Origin: Cellulomonas gilvus ATCC 13127
Lineage (GTDB): Bacteria > Actinomycetota > Actinomycetes > Actinomycetales > Cellulomonadaceae
Length of the DNA: 64,000 bases
Reading direction: 5' to 3'
Assembly (NCBI RefSeq): GCF_000218545.1
Contig: NC_015671.1
Span: 1,116,001 to 1,180,000 of the forward strand
Part shown: positions 1 through 7,164 of the stretch, piece after piece
Numbering within the stretch: the first letter of the stretch is position 1
Layout: every line of letters starts with the position of its first letter
The notes under the pieces: generated by a model
The model's input: the letters and a program-made list of their open reading frames with translations, nothing else
The model's database searches: none
Told to the model about the DNA's origin: nothing
Translations under genes and position numbers: made by a program

Positions 1-2091
1 GACGCCGTCGACCCGCTGTCGTTCCAGCCCGAGCTCAAGGTGTGCGCGGTCTCGCTCGCACCTGTCCCGGGTGCGCACGCGCCCGCCGATCCCGCGGCGG
101 ACCGGGCGGTCCCCGACGAGCCCGGGGCCGGAACCGACCCGGCGGCGGGCGGCGCGCCCGGCGCGGTCTCGATGCGTGTGCTCGGTGCCGCGCTGGGCCT
201 CGACCGACTCGAGCCGCCCGTGCTGGGCGACGCCGAGCGGCGCTACCTCGCGGGGTTCCTGGCGGGGCTGGGCGGCGGCGCACCGGGCACGCCCGTGCTG
301 CCCGCGGGCGCACCGCTCGACCCCGACCAGGCGCTGTGGGTCGACGGCCTGCTCGCGGGCCTGTTCTCACGCGCTCCCGAGCCGGTGCGTGGCCGCGAGC
401 CCGGGACGGGGCCGGACGCCGGCACGCGCGTCCGCCCGCTCGTCGTGCTGTGGGCGTCCCAGACGGGCACGGCCGAAGAGCTCGCGGCGGGCGTGGCCAC
501 GGCGCTCTCGGCCGCCGGCCTCGCGCCCCGCCGCGTCGCGATGGACGGCTGCACGCTCGCGGACCTGCCCGTGGGCGCGGACCTGGTGCTGGTGACCAGC
601 ACGTTCGGCGACGGCGACGCGCCGGACAACGGCACCGCGTTCTGGGAGGCGCTCGCGGCCCCGGACGCGCGCCGCCTGGACGGTGCGCGGTTCGCGGTGC
701 TCGCGCTGGGCGACTCGAGCTACGACCGCTTCTGCGGGCACGGCAGGCGCCTGGACCACCGGCTCGAGGAGCTCGGCGCGCAGCGTCTGGTCCCGCGCGT
801 CGACTGCGAGCCCGGGGACGACGAGCGCGCGCAGGCGTGGTGCGCCGGCCTCGTCGCGACGCTGGGCACGGCGAGCGTCACGTCCGGGCAGCCCACGGCG
901 GACGCGACGGAACCGCGGCCGCCCGCGGCCGTGGTGCCGTCGGCGGTGGCCGTTCCGGCGGGACCCTCGCGCGCGACGCGCCAGCACCCGGGCCGCGCGC
1001 GGCTGGTCGGCAACCGCCTGCTCTCGCAGCCCGGTTCCGCCAAGGAGGTCCGCGAGATCGTGCTCGACGTCGCCGAGAGCGACCGTGAGGTGGTCTACCG
1101 CGCGGGCGATGCGCTGGGTGTCCGCCCGACGAACGCCGCCGCGCTCGTCGAGGAGTGGCTCGAGGTCACCGGCTGGGACCCCGACCAGGCGGTGGTGCTC
1201 GACGGCACGCCGGTCCCGCTCCGCGCCGCGCTGACCACCGAGCTCGACATCACCCGCATCTCGCAGGACCTGCTGACCTTCGTCGCGGACCGGTCCGGCA
1301 GCGCCGAGCTGCGCCGGCTCCTGCGCCCGGACAACCGCAGCGACCTGGCCCGGTGGACGTGGTGCCGGCAGGCCGTCGACGTCGTGGCGCGGTACGCGCG
1401 CGACGTGCCCGCCGACGACCTGGTCGGCGTGCTGCGCCGCCTCGCGACGCGCCAGTACTCGATCTCCTCGAGCCCGCTGGTCGCGCCGACCGCGATCACG
1501 CTGACGACGTCCGTGATCCGGTACGCCTCACCCGAGGGCGTCGCGCGCGGCGGCGTGTGCTCGACGTTCCTGGCCGATGCGCCGCTGGGCACCACGGTCC
1601 CGGTGCACGTGCAGCCCACCGCGCACTTCCGGCCACCCGCACCGGACGTGCCGGCGATCATGGTCGGGCCCGGTACGGGAGTCGCCCCGTTCCTGGGGTT
1701 CCTCGCCGAGCGTCGCGCCGCCGGGCACCGCGGGGCGAACTGGCTGTTCTTCGGTGAGCAGCACGTCGCGACGGACTTCTACCACCGGGACGAGCTGGCG
1801 GCGCTGCAGGCCGATGGCACGCTCGACCGGCTCGACACCGCGTTCTCCCGCGACCAGCGCGCCAAGGTCTACGTGCAGGACCGCATGCGTGAGCACGGGG
1901 CGCGGGTGTGGTCGTGGCTCGAGGACGGGGCGTCGTTCTACGTGTGCGGCGACGCGGGACGCATGGCGAAGGACGTCGACGCGGCGCTGCGCGAGATCGT
2001 CGCGACCCACGGGGGCCTGGCGCAGGACGCGGCGGACGCCTACGTCCGCCGGCTGTCCACCACGCACCGCTACGTGCGGGACGTCTACTGA
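1..2091 (+). CDS. Assimilatory nitrate reductase fused to a flavodoxin/FAD/NADPH reductase (5' end missing)
   Basis: The reading frame is open from base 1, so the N-terminus lies outside the window. The first residues (DPLSFQPELKVCAVSLAP) resemble the end of the molybdopterin-binding domain of NasA-type nitrate reductases. The remaining 680 or so residues look like the CysJ/P450-reductase diflavin module. A flavodoxin domain with SQTGTAEELA and STFGDGDAPDNG lies at about residues 145-290, the FAD motif RQYSISSSP at about 485, GGVCSTF at about 520, and the NADPH-binding GPGTGVAPF at about 555. The protein ends in RYVRDVY, typical of CysJ. The fusion would carry electrons from NADPH through FAD and FMN to the molybdenum centre that reduces nitrate. 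Nitrite would then pass to NirBD, encoded 5 kb downstream. A stand-alone sulfite reductase flavoprotein is less likely because of the QPELK start. Confidence 0.8.
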   Translation, partial: DAVDPLSFQPELKVCAVSLAPVPGAHAPADPAADRAVPDEPGAGTDPAAGGAPGAVSMRVLGAALGLDRLEPPVLGDAERRYLAGFLAGLGGGAPGTPVLPAGAPLDPDQALWVDGLLAGLFSRAPEPVRGREPGTGPDAGTRVRPLVVLWASQTGTAEELAAGVATALSAAGLAPRRVAMDGCTLADLPVGADLVLVTSTFGDGDAPDNGTAFWEALAAPDARRLDGARFAVLALGDSSYDRFCGHGRRLDHRLEELGAQRLVPRVDCEPGDDERAQAWCAGLVATLGTASVTSGQPTADATEPRPPAAVVPSAVAVPAGPSRATRQHPGRARLVGNRLLSQPGSAKEVREIVLDVAESDREVVYRAGDALGVRPTNAAALVEEWLEVTGWDPDQAVVLDGTPVPLRAALTTELDITRISQDLLTFVADRSGSAELRRLLRPDNRSDLARWTWCRQAVDVVARYARDVPADDLVGVLRRLATRQYSISSSPLVAPTAITLTTSVIRYASPEGVARGGVCSTFLADAPLGTTVPVHVQPTAHFRPPAPDVPAIMVGPGTGVAPFLGFLAERRAAGHRGANWLFFGEQHVATDFYHRDELAALQADGTLDRLDTAFSRDQRAKVYVQDRMREHGARVWSWLEDGASFYVCGDAGRMAKDVDAALREIVATHGGLAQDAADAYVRRLSTTHRYVRDVY

Positions 2092-2121
2092 GCCGCACGG
2101 CCGCTCGGTGCGCGTCGCGGG

Positions 2122-3681
2122 TCAGGCGATCTCGCACCGGATCTCGTGGTACCCGGTCGCGCCGTCCGGGACGACGTCCGCGACCGCACCCGTCTGGGTG
2201 CCCTCGGGGTCGGCGGCGCGCACCCGCAGCCGGTGCTCGCCGGGGGTCGCCTCCCACGCGTACCGCCACTGTCGCCACGAGTCGATGCCCGCCTCGTCGG
2301 CCAGCGTGGCGTCCGCCCAGGGGCCGTCGTCCACCTGCACCTGCACGCGCGTCACGCCGCGGTGCTGCGCCCACGCCGTGCCCGCGACCACCACCTGACC
2401 CGCGGCGAGCCGCGCCCCCGAGGCGGGGACCTCGATGCGCGACTGCGTCTTGACCGGGCCCAGCGGCGCCCAGCCGCGCTCGGTCCAGTACGCCGTCGCG
2501 CGGTCGAAGCGCGTGACCTCGAGCTCGGTGACCCACTTGGTCGCGGACACGTACCCGTAGAGCCCGGGTACCACCATCCGCACGGGGAAGCCGTGCTGCG
2601 CGGGCAGCGGCTCGCCGTCCATCCCGATCGCGAGCAGCGCGTCGCGGTCGTCGGTCAGGGCACCGAGCGGCGTGGACGCGGTCCAGCCGTCGGCGCTGCG
2701 GGACAGCACCATGTCCGCGTCGGCGGTGGGCCGCGCACGGGCCAGCACGTCCCGCACGGGCAGGCCGAGCCAGCGCTGGTTGCCGACGAGGTCGCCGCCG
2801 ACGGGGTTCGACACGCAGCACAGCGTCACCCAGGCCTCGACCAGGTCTGACGCGAGCAGCTCGTCCCACGTGAGCTCGACCTCCTGCTCGACGAGCCCGT
2901 GCACGCGCAGCCGCCATGACGCCGGGTCCACCTGCGGCACGACGAGCGCGGTGTCGATCCGGTAGAAGTCGTCGGCGGGCGTGACCCACGGCTCGGCACC
3001 CTCGACGCCCAGGTCGACACCTGCGGTCGGTGCCGGGGCTGCGCGCACCGGGCGGGGGAGCGTGAGCTGCTCGCGGACTGCGGCAGCGGCGCGCCCCGCG
3101 GCGCTGCCGAGCCGGCCGAGCCCGATCCCCACGACGCCGAGCCCGGTCGCCACCAGGGCGGCACGCAGGAAGCCGCGCCGCCCGTCGGGGTCCGGTCGCT
3201 GGTCGTCCCGGGCCCGGCGGCGCAGCGTCCGCAACGTCCACAGACCAGCGACGGTCCCGACGAACGACGGCACCGCGGCCGTCCAGCCGGCGTCGGGCCG
3301 ACCGAGAGCGGCCGCCATCGCGACGACACCCAGCAGCACGACGAGCGCGGCACCCCAGGCCCAGCGCCGCACGGCGAGCACGCCCGCGAGCGCGGCCAGG
3401 CATGCCAGCACCAGCACCTCGCCCACCCCGAGCGCGAGCTTGTCCGCGGTGCCGAACGCGTCCACCGCGGCGTCCTTGAGCCACGCGGGGGTCGCATCGA
3501 CGAACGCCGCCCCGACCGCGACGAGCGGGTCGGTGGTCGCGCCCGTGGCGAGCGCGACGACCGACGCGACGCCGACCGTGACCACGCCCGCGGCCAGACC
3601 CGCGACGGGCCCGGCCCATCGGCGGGTGCGCGCAGGCCCGAGCGGTGCGGCGGGCTCGGCCGGCGGGGCCACGGTCGTCAT
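2122..3681 (-). CDS. Membrane-anchored sulfite-oxidase-family molybdopterin oxidoreductase
   Basis: 519 residues. The N-terminal 170 or so residues hold about four membrane segments and an arginine-rich cytoplasmic stretch. A further hydrophobic segment (ALVATGLGVVGIGLG) follows GRRGFLRAAL. The extracytoplasmic part matches the sulfite oxidase/YedY-type molybdopterin domain, with the likely Mo-ligand Cys in VTLCCVSNPVGGDLVGNQRW and with GLYGYVSATKWV. A C-terminal Mo-co dimerisation-like beta domain follows (VQVDDGPWADATL). The ATG at 3681 was chosen because protein homology starts at the membrane segments. No strong ribosome site is visible. The gene converges on the nitrate reductase, which uses the same cofactor. 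The substrate is unknown; sulfite or protein methionine sulfoxide are the family options. Confidence 0.82.
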   Translation of the reverse strand: MTTVAPPAEPAAPLGPARTRRWAGPVAGLAAGVVTVGVASVVALATGATTDPLVAVGAAFVDATPAWLKDAAVDAFGTADKLALGVGEVLVLACLAALAGVLAVRRWAWGAALVVLLGVVAMAAALGRPDAGWTAAVPSFVGTVAGLWTLRTLRRRARDDQRPDPDGRRGFLRAALVATGLGVVGIGLGRLGSAAGRAAAAVREQLTLPRPVRAAPAPTAGVDLGVEGAEPWVTPADDFYRIDTALVVPQVDPASWRLRVHGLVEQEVELTWDELLASDLVEAWVTLCCVSNPVGGDLVGNQRWLGLPVRDVLARARPTADADMVLSRSADGWTASTPLGALTDDRDALLAIGMDGEPLPAQHGFPVRMVVPGLYGYVSATKWVTELEVTRFDRATAYWTERGWAPLGPVKTQSRIEVPASGARLAAGQVVVAGTAWAQHRGVTRVQVQVDDGPWADATLADEAGIDSWRQWRYAWEATPGEHRLRVRAADPEGTQTGAVADVVPDGATGYHEIRCEIA

Positions 3682-3730
3682 GCGCTCATGGTCACCCGGC
3701 GTCCGGGCGATCACCAGCCCCGCGGCCGGC

Positions 3731-4177
3731 TCAGAGCGCGGGCGACGTGAGCGCGGCGGGGACGTGCGCGCCGTGCCCCGCGGCGCGCAGCGCGTCGCGC
3801 AGCCGCTCGGCCGCGGCGTCGAGCTCGGCCGCGGGCACGTCGCTGCGCGCGTTGCGGAACGAGAGGCTCGCCTCGTCCCACGCGGGCAGCACGTGCAGGT
3901 GCAGGTGCGGCACCTCGAACCCCGCCACCAGCACCGCCGCGCGCGGAGCGCCCCACTCGGACTGCTGGGCCGAGCCCACCGTGCGCGCGACGACGGCCAG
4001 GTGGCCGAGCAGCGCATCGGACGCCGCGGTGTACTCGACGACCTCCTCGCGCGGGACCACGAGCGCGTGCCCGTCCGTGATGGGCGCGATCGTGGTGAAC
4101 ACGACGCACACGTCGTCGGCCCACACGAACCGGCCCGGGATCTGTCCGTCGATGATGCGGGTGAACAGCGTGGTCAT
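3731..4177 (-). CDS. HIT-family nucleotide-binding protein
   Basis: 148 residues. The histidine triad HLHLHVLP lies at about residues 95-102. The N-terminal segment FTRIIDGQIPGRFVWADDVCVVF and GHALVVPREEV are typical of the Hint/HIT branch that hydrolyses adenosine phosphoramidates or related nucleotide conjugates. A textbook ribosome site, AGGAGG, sits at 4183-4188, seven bases before the ATG. The gene starts 13 bases after the ABC permease stop, so it is probably co-transcribed with the exporter genes. Its physiological substrate cannot be told from sequence. Confidence 0.88.
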   Translation of the reverse strand: MTTLFTRIIDGQIPGRFVWADDVCVVFTTIAPITDGHALVVPREEVVEYTAASDALLGHLAVVARTVGSAQQSEWGAPRAAVLVAGFEVPHLHLHVLPAWDEASLSFRNARSDVPAAELDAAAERLRDALRAAGHGAHVPAALTSPAL

Positions 4178-4190
4178 GCCGACCTCCTGG

Positions 4191-5414
4191 TCATGCGCGC
4201 GCGAGCGCGTCCTTGAGCTTCATCCGCCCGCCCGAGTGCAGCACGGCCCCCGAGTAGATGCGGCCCGCGAGCCACACGAGGACCGGCACCAGCGCGACCG
4301 ACAGGCCGAGCGCGAGCAGCACCTCCCACAGCTCGGCGGCGCCGAGCGCGATGCGGATGGGCATGAGCATGGGCGAGCAGAACGGCACGTAGGACAGCCA
4401 GGTGGCGAGCGAGTTGGTGGGGTCCCAGGGCAGCACCGAGATGCCGAGCACGTAGGGCACGATCATGAGGGTGGTGACGGGCCCGATGACCGAGCCGATG
4501 TCCTCCTGACGGGACACGAGCGCTCCGAGCGCGCCCAGCACCAGGGCGTACATGCCGAAGCCCACGACGAACCACACGAGCGCCCACAGCGCGGTCGATC
4601 CCAGGTCCAGCGACGACGAGTCGAGCAGCCCGAGCGCGGATGCGGTCCCCGCACCGGCTGCCACGACCAGCCCGACCTGCAGGAGCCCGATCGCACCGAT
4701 GCCGAGCACCTTGCCCGCCATGAGCTGGGCGGGGCGCAGCGTCGCGAGCAGCAGCTCGACGACGCGGCTGGTCTTCTCCTCGACCACGCCCTGCGCGACG
4801 AGCTGACCCGCGGTCATGAGCGCGATGAACAGCAGGATCCCCGCGAGGTAGCCCGCGACGATCTGCCCCCCGTCGCGTGCCGGCTCGGGGTCGAGCGCGG
4901 TCACGTGGGGAGCGGCCTGCGCGACCTGCCCCGCGACGTCGCCCGGGTCCCCGCCGAGCTCGGTCACGGCCGACGCGAGCGCGAGCTGCTGGGCGAACGC
5001 GGCGAGCACGGGCCGCATCGACTCGCCCACGGACGACTCGACGTGCACGTCGAACGTGCCCTCGGTCGACGTGACCACCAGGTCCACGTCACCGTCCCGC
5101 AGCCCTTGCTCGACCGCGTCGGCGGCGACCTCGTGCGTCTCGACGTCGACGCCCATGCCCGCCGCCGTGGCCTCGAACGCGGGAGCCGACGCCGCCGCGT
5201 CCGGTGTGAACCCGACGGGTGTCGGGTCCGACTTCCCGCCGATGAGGTTGAGCAGGACGCCGCCGAGCACGACTGCCCCGACGAACAGGACCGTGGTCCA
5301 CACGAACGCCTTGCTGCGCAGCCGGGTCGAGATCTCGCGGCCCGCGACCAGGCGGATCGCGGCTGCCGTACCCAGGTCGCGCGTCGCGCTCGGGTGGGGG
5401 GTGGGCGCGCTCAT
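4191..5414 (-). CDS. ABC-2 family exporter permease (NatB-like)
   Basis: 407 residues. One membrane segment lies near the N-terminus (AFVWTTVLFVGAVVLGGVLL), followed by a large extracytoplasmic loop of about 150 residues. At least five segments follow in the C-terminal half (for example ILLFIALMTAGQLVAQGVVEEKTSRVVELLLA). This is the NatB/YhaP layout, and the EEKTSR motif is typical. The ATG at 5414 overlaps the ATPase stop by four bases (ATGA), so the two proteins are translationally coupled and should form one exporter. Sodium or drug export is the family role; the substrate here is not determinable. Confidence 0.88.
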   Translation of the reverse strand: MSAPTPHPSATRDLGTAAAIRLVAGREISTRLRSKAFVWTTVLFVGAVVLGGVLLNLIGGKSDPTPVGFTPDAAASAPAFEATAAGMGVDVETHEVAADAVEQGLRDGDVDLVVTSTEGTFDVHVESSVGESMRPVLAAFAQQLALASAVTELGGDPGDVAGQVAQAAPHVTALDPEPARDGGQIVAGYLAGILLFIALMTAGQLVAQGVVEEKTSRVVELLLATLRPAQLMAGKVLGIGAIGLLQVGLVVAAGAGTASALGLLDSSSLDLGSTALWALVWFVVGFGMYALVLGALGALVSRQEDIGSVIGPVTTLMIVPYVLGISVLPWDPTNSLATWLSYVPFCSPMLMPIRIALGAAELWEVLLALGLSVALVPVLVWLAGRIYSGAVLHSGGRMKLKDALARA

Positions 5415-6361
5415 GCGGGGACCTCCGTGCCGGTCGTGGGGGCGGGCACGTCGTCGGCGGACACGACGTGGCGGTACAGCTCGACGAGCGAGGGGCGCAC
5501 CACGGAGAACTCGCGCACCGGGCCGGCCGCGAGCGCGGCCGCCAGGAGCTGCTGGTCGACGTCGACCGCGTCCGGGTCGGCGACCTCGACGACCGTGCGG
5601 TCGCCGTCGCGCTCGACCAGCCGCGCGGCCGGCACGTGCGGCAGCCATCGGTCCGGCGGGGCGCCGTCGACCGCCCACCTGCGTTCGGTGGTGCGGCGCA
5701 GCTCGTCGATCCCGCCGCTGGCGACCATCGACCCGGCGCGGACGATGCCGACGCGGTCGCACAGCCGCTCGACGAGCTCGAGCTGGTGCGAGGAGAACAT
5801 CACCGGGACACCCGCGGCGGCCTGGTCGCGCAGCACCTGGCTCATGACGTCGACCGCGACGGGGTCCAGGCCCGAGAACGGCTCGTCGAGCACCAGGATG
5901 TCGGGGCCGTGCACCAGGGCCGCGGCGAGCTGCACGCGCTGCTGGTTGCCCAGCGAGAGCTTGAGCACCTCGTCACCGCGCCGGCCGTCGATGCCCAGCA
6001 CCTGCGTCCAGTGCTCCATCGCTCGCGTCGCGGCGACCTTGTCCATGCCGTGCAGCCGCGCCAGGTAGACCAGGTGCTCGCCGACCTTCATCCGCGGGTA
6101 GAGGCCACGCTCCTCGGGCATGTACCCGATGCGGCGCCGTGCGGCCAGGTCCAGCGGGCGTCCGTCCCAGCGCACCTCGCCCGAGTCCGCGGCCAGCACG
6201 CCCAGCACGATGCGCATGGTGGTGGACTTGCCGGCGCCGTTGGACCCGACGAAGCCGAAGATCTCCCCGGCGTGGACCTCGAACGACATGTCACGCAGGG
6301 CCCGGACGGGCCCGTACGACTTGGACAGGGACGCGATGCTCAGAGCGGGCATGCGCGCCAT
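5411..6361 (-). CDS. ABC exporter ATPase (NatA-like)
   Basis: 316 residues. The Walker A motif reads GSNGAGKST, where the family usually has GPNGAGKST. The signature is LSLGNQQRV, Walker B is ILVLDEPFSGLDP, and the switch histidine is in MFSSHQ. A C-terminal domain of about 100 residues (DUF4162-like, ending LVELYRHVV) is typical of ATPases paired with ABC-2 permeases. A start at Met4 (6352) is an alternative to 6361. It is the first gene of a probable four-gene unit, followed by the permease, the HIT protein and perhaps the molybdoenzyme. Confidence 0.9.
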   Translation of the reverse strand: MARMPALSIASLSKSYGPVRALRDMSFEVHAGEIFGFVGSNGAGKSTTMRIVLGVLAADSGEVRWDGRPLDLAARRRIGYMPEERGLYPRMKVGEHLVYLARLHGMDKVAATRAMEHWTQVLGIDGRRGDEVLKLSLGNQQRVQLAAALVHGPDILVLDEPFSGLDPVAVDVMSQVLRDQAAAGVPVMFSSHQLELVERLCDRVGIVRAGSMVASGGIDELRRTTERRWAVDGAPPDRWLPHVPAARLVERDGDRTVVEVADPDAVDVDQQLLAAALAAGPVREFSVVRPSLVELYRHVVSADDVPAPTTGTEVPA

Positions 6362-6400
6362 CCCATCAAATCCCGCGGTGCGATGCCAGGAGCGGCCCCG

Positions 6401-6955
6401 TCAGGCGCCCGCCCGCTCGTGCGCGAGCGCCGCGAGCGCCAGGACCGTGCGCCAGTTGCGGGACGTGCCGGTGCGGCCCGCCGCCCTCTCGAGCACCGGC
6501 AGCGTGAGCCTCGAGCGGCCCATGCCGTCCGGGTAGTACGCGTACAGCTCGGAACCGTGCCACGCGAGCTGCTCGTGCCCGTAGCGCGCGGGGTCGAACG
6601 CGTCGACGCGTGTGGTGTCGACGGGCCCGTCCCACGCCACGAGGGCCAGACGCGCGGGGTCGTCGCGCGCCGCGTCGGCGAACGGCAGCGCCGCGACCGC
6701 GCGGTCCCACTGCCGCGAGGTGCGGGTGACGACGCGCACCTCGAAACCCGCGGCCGTGGTGAGCGCGGCTCCGAGGTCGGCCGCGACCTGCGGCGCGCCG
6801 TGCACGGCGCGCAGCACGACGTTGCCGGACGCGGCGTACGTCACGACGTCGCGGTACCCCAGGTCCGACGCGGTCGCGCGCAGCACGGCCGACGTCAGCG
6901 TGCGCCCGCCCACGTTCACCGCGCGCAGCAGCCCGATCACGACGTCGTCACCCAT
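6401..6955 (-). CDS. DUF1697 family protein
   Basis: 184 residues. The segment GLLRAVNVGGRTLTSAVLRATASDLGY near the N-terminus and the YAASGNVVL motif are hallmarks of DUF1697. The C-terminal RNWRTVLALAAL also fits. No biochemical role is established for the family that I can rely on. The start at 6955 was chosen over an upstream ATG because family homology begins at MGDDVVIGLLRAVN and a GGGAG ribosome site lies about nine bases ahead. It lies divergent from the nitrite reductase operon, 209 bases from nirB. Confidence 0.82.
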   Translation of the reverse strand: MGDDVVIGLLRAVNVGGRTLTSAVLRATASDLGYRDVVTYAASGNVVLRAVHGAPQVAADLGAALTTAAGFEVRVVTRTSRQWDRAVAALPFADAARDDPARLALVAWDGPVDTTRVDAFDPARYGHEQLAWHGSELYAYYPDGMGRSRLTLPVLERAAGRTGTSRNWRTVLALAALAHERAGA

Positions 6956-7072
6956 GCCCGCACGCTCCCACGCCGCACCGACACCCCGCATCGACACCCC
7001 GCATCACACCAAGCACCGTCGGAGCACCCGCGCGACGGCTCACACCGGCCGCGCGTCCGATGTGCGGGAAAG

Positions 7073-7111
7073 GTTGCGGTGGGGAAACGCATGCACACGT
7101 GTGCCCGAAAC
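7073..7111 (+). promoter_or_regulatory. Possible GlnR-binding motif upstream of nirB
   Basis: Two GAAAC elements lie at 7084-7088 and 7107-7111, 23 bases apart. The first is preceded at a six-base gap by GTTGC (7073-7077). This resembles the actinobacterial GlnR consensus of alternating GTnAC and GAAAC half-sites with six-base gaps, a known regulator of nirB in Streptomyces. The second GTnAC half-site is poor (CACGT). A TAGCGT hexamer at 7122-7127 could serve as the -10 box. The match is by eye only. Confidence 0.4.
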
Positions 7112-7164
7112 ACGCGCTGCCTAGCGTCGGCGCTGTTCTCGTGACCCGTCGGACGGAGACCTCC

